NCBI GenBank assembly: GCA_964617665.1
Contig: CAZUAH010000066.1
Span: 1-40,572 of the forward strand
Length of the DNA: 40,572 bases
Reading direction: 5' to 3'
DNA from: JADHUC01 sp964617665
GTDB lineage: Bacteria > Planctomycetota > Planctomycetia > Pirellulales > Pirellulaceae
Under the pieces are notes generated by a model, which did no database searches, was not told where the DNA came from, and saw only the letters and a list, made by a program, of their open reading frames with translations. This document shows, piece after piece, positions 24,283-31,802 of this stretch; the stretch's first letter is position 1, and every line of letters starts with the position of its first letter. The position numbers and the translations under genes are program-made.

Positions 24283-25095
24283 ATGCTGGATCAAACGATT
24301 GGATTCATCGGCGCCGGCCAGATGGCGGGCGCATTGGCAGGCGGCTTTATGGGATCGGGGTTGGTCGCACCTGAGCGGATCATTGCGTTCGACCTGTCTG
24401 AGACTGCGGCGGAAGACTTCGCGGCCGGAGTCGTCGGCGTGCGGTTAGTCGGTTCGAATGCCGAAGTGATCGACGCCGCGGATGTCGTGGTCCTTGCCGT
24501 GAAGCCGCAAACTGTGGCTGCCGTGGCGGAGGATGTTATGGGGCTTCTGACGGCTGACAAGCTGCTGGTGTCCATTGCGGCTGGAGTATCCATCGAGCAA
24601 TTGACGTCTGCCTTTGGCTCGAACCGCGTCATAAGAGTCATGCCCAACACGCCGTGCTTGGTCGGGCGTGGCGCGGCAGGTTATTCGCTGGGGCCCGGGG
24701 CCACGGACGAAGACGGCGAAACCGTGTGGAAGCTGCTGGGCGCGGTGGGAGTCGCCTTTCAAGTCGACGAACGTCTGTTGGACGCCGTCACGGGGCTGTC
24801 CGGATCGGGGCCCGCGTTTGTCTACACGGTGATTGAAGCATTGGCCGACGGCGGCGTGCGAATGGGGCTGCCCAGGCAAACGGCCACGACATTGGCCGCT
24901 CAAACCGTTCTGGGCGCGGCTCAAATGGTTCTGTCCACCGGCGAGCATCCCGCAGTGCTACGAGATCGCGTTACCAGTCCGGGCGGAACGACCATTGCTG
25001 GGATCCAGGCCCTGGAGGATCATGGACTTCGCGCGGCGATGATCGGCGCAGTCGAAGCGGCGACCAAACGCTCCATCGAGTTGGGGAAGGGATAA
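24283..25095 (+). CDS. proC: Pyrroline-5-carboxylate reductase
   Basis: 270 residues, the usual ProC length, from the ATG at 24283. The N-terminal Rossmann motif is IGFIGAGQMAGALAGGF, followed by VLAVKPQTV and VIRVMPNTPCLVGRGA. The C-terminal dimerisation domain carries the family signature DAVTGLSGSGPAFVYTVIEA and the substrate-loop segment SPGGTTIAGIQALE. It catalyses the last step of proline synthesis, reducing 1-pyrroline-5-carboxylate with NAD(P)H in the cytoplasm. Longer in-frame extensions upstream overlap the DUF1080 gene and are not plausible. A small gene starts one base after its stop. Confidence 0.96.
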   Translation: MLDQTIGFIGAGQMAGALAGGFMGSGLVAPERIIAFDLSETAAEDFAAGVVGVRLVGSNAEVIDAADVVVLAVKPQTVAAVAEDVMGLLTADKLLVSIAAGVSIEQLTSAFGSNRVIRVMPNTPCLVGRGAAGYSLGPGATDEDGETVWKLLGAVGVAFQVDERLLDAVTGLSGSGPAFVYTVIEALADGGVRMGLPRQTATTLAAQTVLGAAQMVLSTGEHPAVLRDRVTSPGGTTIAGIQALEDHGLRAAMIGAVEAATKRSIELGKG

Positions 25096-25096
25096 T

Positions 25097-25330
25097 ATGT
25101 CTTCCGTTTTTTGCGTCCTTGACGACAAACACGTGCCGGTGTACCGCATCTTGTGGATTTCCGAATTGCCACATTTCTGTGGCAATGATGACTGTATGTT
25201 CGAAGGACGGTACGAGATCCGCCTGGAGATGGACGACCCTGTGTTTGTTAACCGTGAGGAGCGCGACAAGGCGCTGGCCGCTTTGGAGGCCTGGGCCGGC
25301 GGAGGAGAGGCGGACGACAACTGGCCGTAA
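25097..25330 (+). CDS. Small cytoplasmic protein of unknown function
   Basis: 77 residues starting one base after the proC stop, with GGGAAGGG just upstream, so it is coupled to proC. The sequence is soluble and acidic, without signal or membrane segment. A middle segment FCGNDDCMFEGRYEIRLE has two cysteines five residues apart and could be a small beta-domain or metal site. The C-terminus is helical (EERDKALAALEAWAGG). I do not recognise the family. Good ribosome site, operon position and normal codon use support it as real. Confidence 0.65.
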   Translation: MSSVFCVLDDKHVPVYRILWISELPHFCGNDDCMFEGRYEIRLEMDDPVFVNREERDKALAALEAWAGGGEADDNWP

Positions 25331-25356
25331 TATCCTAGTTCTTCATATTGTGTCAG

Positions 25357-25385
25357 GACTCCGAACTTTCGCACAACTCGGAGTC
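25357..25385 (+). terminator. Stem-loop between the small gene and efpL
   Basis: GACTCCGA (25357-25364) and TCGGAGTC (25378-25385) form a perfect 8-bp stem with a 13-nt loop, followed by TCTGTTCTT. It may end the proC transcript or act in the leader of the following gene; the T-run is interrupted. Confidence 0.4.
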
Positions 25386-25444
25386 TCTGTTCTTGAAACC
25401 GCATCCAGAAAATAGGGGGCCCGATTTCGCGCAGGGCGTTTCAC

Positions 25445-26008
25445 ATGCAAGCAAAAGAAATCAAACGAGGCGCAGTCGTAAACTACAACGGGGCTCCCGT
25501 GATGATCGAGTCGCTCAGCGTGCAGACCCCATCAGCTCGTGGGGCTGCCACTCTGTACAAGTTCCGTGGCCGAAATCTAATGAGTCGTCAGAAAACCGAC
25601 ATCGTGCTAAGGGGCAACGAATCGCTGGATGAAGCCGATTTCGCACGGCGCCCGGTGAATATGATGTACACGGACGCTAGCGACCTGCACCTTTTAGACC
25701 AGGGGAACTACAATCAGTACTCCATCAGCCTGGAGGACGTCACGGAAGAGATCCAATACATCACCGAGGCGCTAGAGGGCATGTTGGCGTTGATCTACAA
25801 CGACCAGTGCGTTGGTGTCCAGTTGCCAACGGCGGTCGAATTGAGCGTTACACAGTGCGATCCCGCCGTGAAAGGCGATTCGGCCACCGCGCGCACCAAG
25901 CCCGCAACGCTGGAAACGGGGCTTGTGGTCCAGGTTCCGGAGTACCTGAAAGAGGGCGAACGCGTCAAAGTCGACACGCGTACCGGACAGTTCCTGTCGC
26001 GAGCTTGA
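25445..26008 (+). CDS. efpL: Elongation factor P-like protein, EfpL/YeiP type
   Basis: 187 residues (E. coli YeiP/EfpL is about 190). The N-terminal KOW-like domain contains QTPSARGAATLYKFRGR, which matches the SPTARGAATLYK loop of EfpL/YeiP. It does not match the PGKGQA loop of canonical EF-P that carries the modified lysine or arginine. The OB domains follow (VGVQLPTAVELSVTQCDP; KPATLETGLVVQVPEYLKEGERVKVDTRTG). These factors bind the ribosome between P and E sites and relieve stalling at proline-rich and related sequences. Start ATG 25445, with only a weak upstream purine stretch. It stands alone between a hairpin and the acidic-protein gene. The symbol is based on motif similarity; annotation pipelines may simply call it efp. 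Confidence 0.85.
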   Translation: MQAKEIKRGAVVNYNGAPVMIESLSVQTPSARGAATLYKFRGRNLMSRQKTDIVLRGNESLDEADFARRPVNMMYTDASDLHLLDQGNYNQYSISLEDVTEEIQYITEALEGMLALIYNDQCVGVQLPTAVELSVTQCDPAVKGDSATARTKPATLETGLVVQVPEYLKEGERVKVDTRTGQFLSRA

Positions 26009-26017
26009 TCGTCCGTG

Positions 26018-26046
26018 TTGACAAAACCGGCTTGGTCGGATAGTAA
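26018..26046 (+). promoter_or_regulatory. Candidate promoter for the acidic-protein/ileS pair
   Basis: TTGACA (26018-26023) is a perfect -35; TAGTAA (26041-26046) lies at the ideal 17-nt spacing but is a poor -10. Transcription would start near 26053, about 58 nt before the acidic gene. Confidence 0.4.
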
Positions 26047-26110
26047 GTCTCGTTTTGATCTTCGCGAGGAGTCTCCTCAGGGAATTTCAAATTTGCTACG
26101 GGAGGTTGGT

Positions 26111-26482
26111 ATGACTGACGATTTGGAATTCACAAAGTTGACCGAGCACGAAGGCCCCACGCCTGAATCCCACGCCGCACCGACGCCGATTCGGGCGGAA
26201 ATGTCGGACTTCGAAGATGACTTCGACGACGAAGACTTCGAGGACTTCGACGACGACTTCGACGACGATTTCGAGGAGGAATTGGACGACGACTACAACT
26301 TCGAAGAGGACGACTTCGACGATGGAGAATTCGAAGAAGTGGAGCTCGACGAGGAAGACATCGACGAAGCCGAATTCGCTGACGAATTTGGGGGCGGAGA
26401 CGGCGAAGAGGAAGAGGGCGACGAAGAGGAAGAGGGCGATGCGGAAGAGGAAGACGAAGAGGAGGATGAGGATGACAAGTGA
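26111..26482 (+). CDS. Extremely acidic low-complexity protein
   Basis: 123 residues from the ATG at 26111, with GGAGG at 26101-26105. The first 38 residues are ordinary; the remaining 85 are almost entirely Asp, Glu, Phe and a few Tyr/Leu, in a pattern such as DDFDDEDFEDFDDDFDD, then runs of Glu to the end. The regularly spaced Phe between acidic runs suggests a designed surface rather than random low complexity. There is no signal or membrane segment, so it should be cytoplasmic. Its TGA overlaps the ileS ATG in TGATG, so the two are translationally coupled. Acidic tails of this sort occur in nucleic-acid mimics, polymerase delta subunits and chaperones, but I cannot assign a function. The very repetitive DNA means its length may vary between strains. 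Confidence 0.75.
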   Translation: MTDDLEFTKLTEHEGPTPESHAAPTPIRAEMSDFEDDFDDEDFEDFDDDFDDDFEEELDDDYNFEEDDFDDGEFEEVELDEEDIDEAEFADEFGGGDGEEEEGDEEEEGDAEEEDEEEDEDDK

Positions 26483-29400
26483 TGTTTGAGCCGGTTCCGA
26501 GCAAAGTCAGTTTTCCTGGGCTGGAAGAAGAGATCCTTGCCTTCTGGAAAGAACACCGCATTTACGAAAAGTCCCTTGAACGGCGAGCCGATGCACCGAA
26601 GTTCGTGTTTTACGAGGGCCCTCCCACTGCCAACGGACTGCCGCACCCGGGCCACTGCCTGACACGGGCAATCAAGGATTTGTTTCCTCGCTACCGCACG
26701 ATGCGCGGATTTCTCTGCGAACGCAAGGGTGGTTGGGATACGCACGGTCTGCCCGTCGAGGTGGAAGTCTGCAAAGATCTGGGGATTCACTCCAAAGAGG
26801 AAATCGAGGCTTACGGCATCGAACCGTTTATCCATAAATGCCAGGAGAGCGTCTGGCGGTACATGAAGGAATGGGAGGGGCTGACTGAACGTTTAGGTTT
26901 CTGGATCCACTTGGACGAGGCCTACGTCACTTATCACCAGAGCTACGTCGAGAGCGTCTGGTGGTCGCTGAAAAACCTCTTTGATCGCGGCTTGCTGTAT
27001 CGCGGCCACAAGATCGTCTGGTGGTGGGCTCAGGGCGGTACCGCGTTGGCCGCAGGCGAAGTCGGACAGGGCTATCGCGAGGTTGCCGATCCTAGCGTGT
27101 ACGTGCGGTGTCCTCTGGTGGACGAAGAGAACACGTCGCTGTTGGTCTGGACCACAACGCCGTGGACGTTGCCCAGCAATCAGTTCGCCGCCGTTCATCC
27201 CGACCTGGAGTATTCGACCGTCGTCGATCCCGAGACCGGCGAACGGTTGGTGTTAGCGTCGGCGCTAGTCGAGACGATCGCCGGCAAAGTGAAACGGGAA
27301 TTGACCGTCGAATCGACTTGCGCTGGTACGGACCTGATCGGCAAGCGATACGTACCGCCGTTCGATTACTACCACAAGACCGATGGCAACACGGTTGGCG
27401 AATTGGTCGACGGAGGCACTCAGCACATCGCATGGCGCGTCGTGTCGGCGGACTTTGTCACCATCGACAGCGGTACCGGAGTAGTCCATCAGGCGCCGGC
27501 TTTTGGCGAAGTGGACTACGACGTGTTGTCGGCGGAACAGGGACGATTTGTCGACGGCGAAGGCCCGCCGCTGATCTGCGCGGTGGGGGCAGATGGGAAG
27601 TTCACGGCTGAAACGCCCGACTACGCAGGACAGTGGGTAAAAGACGCGGACCGACACATCAATCGCGAGATGCGCGATCGCGGGGTGTTGTACCACCAGG
27701 AACAGTACCTGCACGACTATCCCTTCTGCTGGCGAGCGGAAGAAGATCCGCTGATCCAGTATCCGCGAGAAAGCTGGTTCATCCGCACAACGAAATTCAA
27801 AGACCGGATGCTGGCCAACAACGCTCAGATCAACTGGCTGCCCGATCACATTCGCGATGGCCGTTTCGGCAATTTCCTGGAGTCAAACGTAGATTGGGCC
27901 CTTTCGCGCGAACGCTACTGGGGCACGCCGCTGCCGATCTGGATATGCAGCGAAACGGGCAAGATGGAAGCCATCGCGAGCTACGACGAGTTGTTGGCCA
28001 AACCAGGCGTCGAAGGCACGGACGCCTGGGAACAGGCCAAACAGGCGAAACCCGACCTTCCGGAAGATCTGAAGGTCCACAAGCCTTACATCGATTCCGT
28101 GACTTACCAATCGCCATTCGCCGAAAACGGGCGGATGCAACGTGTGTCCGAAGTGATCGACTGCTGGTATGACTCCGGGGCGATGCCTTTCGCCCAGTGG
28201 GGCTATCCGAAGCAGAATCGCGATCGCTTCGAGGAACAATTCCCGGCACATTTCATCAGCGAGGCGCTCGATCAGACCCGTGGTTGGTTCTACAGTCTGT
28301 TGGCCATCAGCACGATGCTCTTTGGCGACGAGGAATCTCAGGACGCGGATGCCGCTAGACACGACTTCCCCCATCCCTACGCGAATTGCATCGTTCTCGG
28401 ATTGATGCTCGCGGAATGGTGGGAGAGCCCTGACGGCAAACAGCGGTGTCTTTCGGAGAGCGACGCACGCGAGCAATGTGGCGACAAGATCAGCCACAGG
28501 ATCGGCAAGATGGCCAAGAGTTTGCGGAACTATCGCAGCCCGCAAGAGATCTTTGACGCACATGGGGCCGACGCTTTGCGATGGTTCCTTTTCGCCAACC
28601 AGGCTCCTTGGAATTCGGTCATCTACAGCGAAAGGGCGATCAAGGAGAGCATTCCCGAATTTCTGCTGCGGTTGTGGCATGTGTACAGCTTCTTTGTAAT
28701 CTACGCCAACATCGACGGCTTTGCACCGGACGAACTACTGGAAGGCGAGGCCGGTCAGTTGACTGGAGCGGATCTGGCACGCGCCGCGGATTTCCGACCG
28801 CCATCCGAGCGCGGCGAATTGGACCGCTGGATTCTGGGCGAGCTGAACCGCACGGTGACCGCAGTGACGGAGCGAATGGATGCGTACGACAATTACGCGG
28901 CCTGCACGCAGTTGAACGAATTCGTCGAAGGTCTGAGCAACTGGTACGTCCGACGCAGCCGTGATCGCTTCTGGAGCAGCGATACCCAATCCGGTGACAA
29001 GCGCGATGCCTATTGGACACTGTACGAGTGCTTGATCGGAACAACCAAGTTGATCGCTCCGTTCACGCCGTTCATGGCCGAATCACTGTGGCAGAACTTG
29101 GCCGGCGTTTTCGGAGACCGGACAGTGGAGAGCATACATCTTTGCGACTTCCCCGAGTGCGACGAAGCGGTCGTCGATGTCACGCTTTCGGAACGCATGA
29201 CGTTGCTCCGCGAAGTCGCTTCGTTGGGCCGCAGCGCACGTATGGACGCCAAACTGAAAGTGCGTCAGCCGCTGTCGAAGGTGGAAGTGATCCTGGCCGA
29301 CGACAAGCACCAGGGCTGGCTCGAAGAGCACGATGGCCTGCTGTGCGAAGAACTGAACGTTAAGCTAGTCGAGTACACGAAAGAGGCCGATCACTACATC

Positions 29401-29940
29401 TCGTATCACGTTCAGCCGAACTTCAAGCGACTCGGCCCGCGTGTCGGACGGCTAATGCCGAAAGTCAAGAAGGCTCTTGTCGATGCGGATGGCGGTGTCC
29501 TGCTGAGGGAGTTGGAGGAACACGGCAAGATCGTCTTGGACATCGAAGGCGAGTCGGTCGAATTGGACTCCGATGATGTGCAAGTCCGATTGCAGGCCAA
29601 GGAAGGCTGGGCCGCCGCGCAGGGTCACGGTTGCGTTGTGGTGTTATCCACCGAATTGACGCCGGAGTTGATCCGCGAAGGGCTTGCTCGCGATCTGGTT
29701 CGCCTGATTCAGGACCGCCGCAAAGACTTGGACTGCAAGTACACGGACCGTATCCGGGTCGGCATTGTCACGCATTCGGATGAAGTGCAGACGGCGGTGG
29801 AAGAAAACGTAGACTACATCAAGGCCGAGACGTTAGCCGTCGAGTTGGCATGTGAACCGCTGGATGGAACCGACAGCGTCCACCACACGGTGGCGGGCAA
29901 CGAGGTCGTGATCTACGTCTGGGTCACGCAAGACAAGTAA
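26482..29940 (+). CDS. ileS: Isoleucyl-tRNA synthetase, eukaryotic-like (type 2)
   Basis: 1152 residues from the ATG that overlaps the previous TGA. The class I signature HIGH is H55-P-G-H58 in TANGLPHPGHCLTRAIKD, and KMSKS is K676-M-A-K-S680 in IGKMAKSLRNY. A CP1 editing domain lies between them (TTTPWTLPSNQFAAVHP; GTGVVHQAPAFGEVDYDV). The anticodon-binding part includes NYAACTQLNEFVEGLSNWYVRR. The C-terminus lacks the Cys-rich zinc end of typical bacterial IleRS and ends in a DUF5915-like segment. Together these features fit the eukaryotic-like IleS2 group, some of which resist mupirocin. It charges tRNA-Ile in the cytoplasm. KMAKS with Ala is a mild variant. Confidence 0.96.
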   Translation: MFEPVPSKVSFPGLEEEILAFWKEHRIYEKSLERRADAPKFVFYEGPPTANGLPHPGHCLTRAIKDLFPRYRTMRGFLCERKGGWDTHGLPVEVEVCKDLGIHSKEEIEAYGIEPFIHKCQESVWRYMKEWEGLTERLGFWIHLDEAYVTYHQSYVESVWWSLKNLFDRGLLYRGHKIVWWWAQGGTALAAGEVGQGYREVADPSVYVRCPLVDEENTSLLVWTTTPWTLPSNQFAAVHPDLEYSTVVDPETGERLVLASALVETIAGKVKRELTVESTCAGTDLIGKRYVPPFDYYHKTDGNTVGELVDGGTQHIAWRVVSADFVTIDSGTGVVHQAPAFGEVDYDVLSAEQGRFVDGEGPPLICAVGADGKFTAETPDYAGQWVKDADRHINREMRDRGVLYHQEQYLHDYPFCWRAEEDPLIQYPRESWFIRTTKFKDRMLANNAQINWLPDHIRDGRFGNFLESNVDWALSRERYWGTPLPIWICSETGKMEAIASYDELLAKPGVEGTDAWEQAKQAKPDLPEDLKVHKPYIDSVTYQSPFAENGRMQRVSEVIDCWYDSGAMPFAQWGYPKQNRDRFEEQFPAHFISEALDQTRGWFYSLLAISTMLFGDEESQDADAARHDFPHPYANCIVLGLMLAEWWESPDGKQRCLSESDAREQCGDKISHRIGKMAKSLRNYRSPQEIFDAHGADALRWFLFANQAPWNSVIYSERAIKESIPEFLLRLWHVYSFFVIYANIDGFAPDELLEGEAGQLTGADLARAADFRPPSERGELDRWILGELNRTVTAVTERMDAYDNYAACTQLNEFVEGLSNWYVRRSRDRFWSSDTQSGDKRDAYWTLYECLIGTTKLIAPFTPFMAESLWQNLAGVFGDRTVESIHLCDFPECDEAVVDVTLSERMTLLREVASLGRSARMDAKLKVRQPLSKVEVILADDKHQGWLEEHDGLLCEELNVKLVEYTKEADHYISYHVQPNFKRLGPRVGRLMPKVKKALVDADGGVLLRELEEHGKIVLDIEGESVELDSDDVQVRLQAKEGWAAAQGHGCVVVLSTELTPELIREGLARDLVRLIQDRRKDLDCKYTDRIRVGIVTHSDEVQTAVEENVDYIKAETLAVELACEPLDGTDSVHHTVAGNEVVIYVWVTQDK

Positions 29941-29975
29941 TTCACTTGTCGCCGGTCGAGTCTGGCAGATAATAC

Positions 29976-29995
29976 GGAAGGTGGCCCTACCTTCC
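29976..29995 (+). terminator. Terminator-like hairpin after ileS
   Basis: GGAAGGT (29976-29982) and ACCTTCC (29989-29995) form a perfect 7-bp stem with a 6-nt loop, followed by TTCTG. It lies 36 bp after the ileS stop and just before the first antitoxin gene. Confidence 0.5.
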
Positions 29996-30013
29996 TTCTG
30001 TAAAGACATCCTC

Positions 30014-30253
30014 ATGAGCAAGGTGACGCTCGATCCCGAATCGCGGTCCAAGCTGGACGATCTCGACAGTGAGCTTGAAGCCAGCGACGAATCCGGCCGA
30101 ACACTCCGATACTACGTACCCACCGAACGTCGCCGTAGGCTGTTGTATGCATTGGCTCAGTCTCAGGTATCTATTGAAGAACTTGCAGAGACCCAGAGGC
30201 ATCCCGGCGGTCGTTCCCTGGCGGACATTCTAGCGAACCCTGACAGCGCATGA
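30014..30253 (+). CDS. Probable antitoxin of a degraded toxin-antitoxin module
   Basis: 79 residues from the ATG at 30014. The protein is charged and soluble (VTLDPESRSKLDDLDSELE; YYVPTERRRRLLYALAQSQ; QRHPGGRSLADILA). It carries no recognised DNA-binding domain, but size, charge and gene order fit an antitoxin. Its TGA overlaps the ATG of a ParE-like start (ATGA, 30250-30253), the typical antitoxin-toxin junction. The toxin that should follow is reduced to a stub, so the antitoxin may persist as an orphan. Longer extension to 29981 would run into the ileS terminator hairpin and is unlikely. Confidence 0.55.
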   Translation: MSKVTLDPESRSKLDDLDSELEASDESGRTLRYYVPTERRRRLLYALAQSQVSIEELAETQRHPGGRSLADILANPDSA

Positions 30254-30309
30254 AGTACACAGTCGTCTGGAATCCGAAGGCCGAGGAGCAACGGCTGGCA
30301 TGGCCGACG
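30250..30309 (+). pseudogene. N-terminal stub of a ParE-like toxin
   Basis: MKYTVVWNPKAEEQRLAW resembles the first beta-strand and helix of RelE/ParE-type toxins common in planctomycetes. After that the sequence no longer looks like a toxin, and the catalytic core is absent. The same frame runs without a stop through the next antitoxin (to 30699), so a 149-residue in-frame fusion is theoretically possible, but the second antitoxin has its own ribosome site. The coordinate of the break is approximate. Confidence 0.45.
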
Positions 30310-30346
30310 CCGGACATTCCAACGGAGATCAGCCATGGATTGCCGC

Positions 30347-30376
30347 TTGATTGTACCAAAGGAGAGGACGTAGAAT
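30347..30376 (+). promoter_or_regulatory. Candidate promoter of the second toxin-antitoxin module
   Basis: TTGATT (30347-30352) and TAGAAT (30371-30376) are 18 nt apart, about 75 nt before the antitoxin ATG. An inverted repeat, ACAAGGC (30382-30388) with GCCTTGT (30413-30419), lies just downstream and could be the operator for autorepression. Confidence 0.4.
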
Positions 30377-30450
30377 ATAGGACAAGGCGTCCGCGCAGCG
30401 GCTTTGCGGCCATGCCTTGTTGTGTGCCCCGGTTGAAGCGGAGAACAGCC

Positions 30451-30699
30451 ATGCATCTGAATTTGCCCACGGAAATCAACGATTTTGTCAAAGGCCTCGT
30501 TTCTCAAGGTCGGTTTGATTCCGAGGAATCTGCAGTCGTCGAGGGAGTGCGCCTGCTGATGACGCGTGAGAAATTGCGTGCCGAAATCCAAACGGGCGTG
30601 GACCAACTGGATAATGGGCAATGGTTAGATGAAGAAACCGTATTTCGCGAAGTGAATGCGGAGATCGACGAAATCGAGTCCTCGCAGCAGGGAAGCTGA
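30451..30699 (+). CDS. ParD-like antitoxin
   Basis: 82 residues from the ATG at 30451, with GGAG 7 nt upstream. The N-terminal half (LNLPTEINDFVKGLVSQGRF and SEESAVVEGVRLLMTRE) is a ribbon-helix-helix DNA-binding domain as in ParD/CopG antitoxins. The acidic C-terminus (DEETVFREVNAEIDEIES) is the part that would wrap the toxin. The toxin gene starts four bases after its stop. It should repress its own promoter and neutralise the ParE partner. Confidence 0.88.
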   Translation: MHLNLPTEINDFVKGLVSQGRFDSEESAVVEGVRLLMTREKLRAEIQTGVDQLDNGQWLDEETVFREVNAEIDEIESSQQGS

Positions 30700-30703
30700 G
30701 TTC

Positions 30704-30988
30704 ATGCCGAGACTTCGATATTCTGAAGCGTCAAGAGACGATTTGAAGCAAATTGCACGATTCATCGCCCAAGACAAACCCATCGCGGCGCGACAATGGG
30801 TTGCCAAGATTCGGGAGAAGTGCCGCTTCGCAGCAAGGCATCCCGACATCGGGGACCGGCGCCCAGAATTAGGCGAGAACATCCGGTCAACCTACGTCGG
30901 GAGTTACGTGATATTCTTCAGGCGTACAGATGAAGTCGTTGAGATCGTTCGCGTGATTCGTGGTGACCGAGACACCCAAACGCTCTAG
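30704..30988 (+). CDS. ParE-like toxin
   Basis: 94 residues from the ATG at 30704, immediately after the antitoxin. Typical ParE/RelE-fold segments are present: LRYSEASRDDLKQIARFI, AARQWVAKIREKCRFAARHPDIG and the end SYVIFFRRTDEVVEIVRVIRG with the conserved RVIRGDRD. ParE toxins usually poison DNA gyrase; members of the wider family cut mRNA on the ribosome, and sequence alone does not choose between them. Full length, so the module is probably active. An upstream in-frame ATG at 30656 would overlap the antitoxin and is less likely. Confidence 0.9.
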   Translation: MPRLRYSEASRDDLKQIARFIAQDKPIAARQWVAKIREKCRFAARHPDIGDRRPELGENIRSTYVGSYVIFFRRTDEVVEIVRVIRGDRDTQTL

Positions 30989-31141
30989 CCAGCCAGGGGC
31001 ACACAACGGGTTCGCACAGCCGTCGCCGACGAACCATCCGTCAAGTCTTCCGGACATGCTTGAGAAACATTGTTACTGTCCAGACCTTCACAGGCAACGG
31101 CGTATTCGCCACGGATGGCGAATCTCTGCGGGCGGGCATTG

Positions 31142-31411
31142 TTACGGCGACAAATTGAAGTCGTCGATGTCCTGATCGGAACCACGAAATGCAATGTGGG
31201 TAGTAAAGCAACCAAGGCAGAACAGTATCCCTACGGCGACCCACAACAACCAGGAGTCCCAAGAACCCGTGAACCTTTCGCCTACAAGCAACTTGCACGT
31301 CGCGAGAATCGAGCACGCGATTATCGCCAACCCGATGAGGCCTACGATGCGTCGTTTGAAGCGTAACCACATGCGAAGAATTGATCGCCCAACATATGTT
31401 TTGTCTGACAT
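31142..31411 (-). CDS. Possible small two-helix membrane protein
   Basis: 89 residues from the ATG at 31411. A basic N-terminus (ILRMWLRFKRRI) leads into two hydrophobic helices (VGLIGLAIIACSILATCKLL and WDSWLLWVAVGILFCLGCF). No ribosome site close to the ATG is visible, and I do not recognise the family. The two well-formed helices with positive-inside charges are the only support. It lies in an otherwise gene-poor stretch. Confidence 0.45.
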   Translation of the reverse strand: MSDKTYVGRSILRMWLRFKRRIVGLIGLAIIACSILATCKLLVGERFTGSWDSWLLWVAVGILFCLGCFTTHIAFRGSDQDIDDFNLSP

Positions 31412-31742
31412 CCGTGTCGCAAAAACACGTGAGCCTTCCTAGCTTAAACTCAATACTACTGCTTCCTGTGGGGTCGAGCAAGTCTTCAGCCGCTTGCCTG
31501 ATCTGCCCCTTCAGATCCAAACGTGGATACACCGTTACTTACGTCGACCGCGCATGTCGGCAAGTGGGAGGAGATACAGTAGAGGCCCGTTGGCACCACT
31601 CAGTCACTTCAGCAGCAGGAATCGACGGCCGATGTGCCGTTGTAGTGTTTCGCAAAAATCCGGCGATTCGATGCGTTGCCGTTGTTGGCAGGAAAGCCCG
31701 CTCAAGGCTTCTTCCCACGCTTCGGTGGGCGGCACGCGCATG
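31412..31742. other. Gene-poor interval with small palindromes
   Basis: No convincing gene. CCCAC (31714-31718) and GTGGG (31725-31729) form a short hairpin, and a nearby AAGCC/GGCTT pair makes another; they may be remnants of dispersed repeats. Confidence 0.4.
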
Positions 31743-31770
31743 AGAAAAGGAAGACGACTGCTCGCCTTCC
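31743..31770 (-). terminator. Rho-independent terminator of the DUF1598 gene
   Basis: On the minus strand GGAAGGCGA (31770-31762), a 4-nt loop, and TCGTCTTCC (31757-31749) make a 9-bp stem with one G-U pair, followed directly by TTTTC (31748-31744). It lies 33 bp after the stop codon. Confidence 0.7.
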
Positions 31771-31802
31771 TCTCTCTGTGACTCTCAGCCTCTTTCTGAC
31801 GC

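Noticed and set aside
26130..26835. Minus-strand frames opposite the acidic gene (Ser- and Arg-rich)
   Set aside because: Antisense of GAC/GAA/GAG runs gives Ser/Leu/Arg runs; no independent evidence.
30382..30460. Integron attC site at the toxin-antitoxin junction
   Set aside because: The palindrome lacks recognisable paired core sites of the GTTRRRY type, so a cassette site is not supported.
31041..31532. 163-codon minus-strand frame overlapping the small membrane-protein candidate
   Set aside because: No helices, motif or ribosome site; the 89-codon frame has two good membrane helices and explains the region better.
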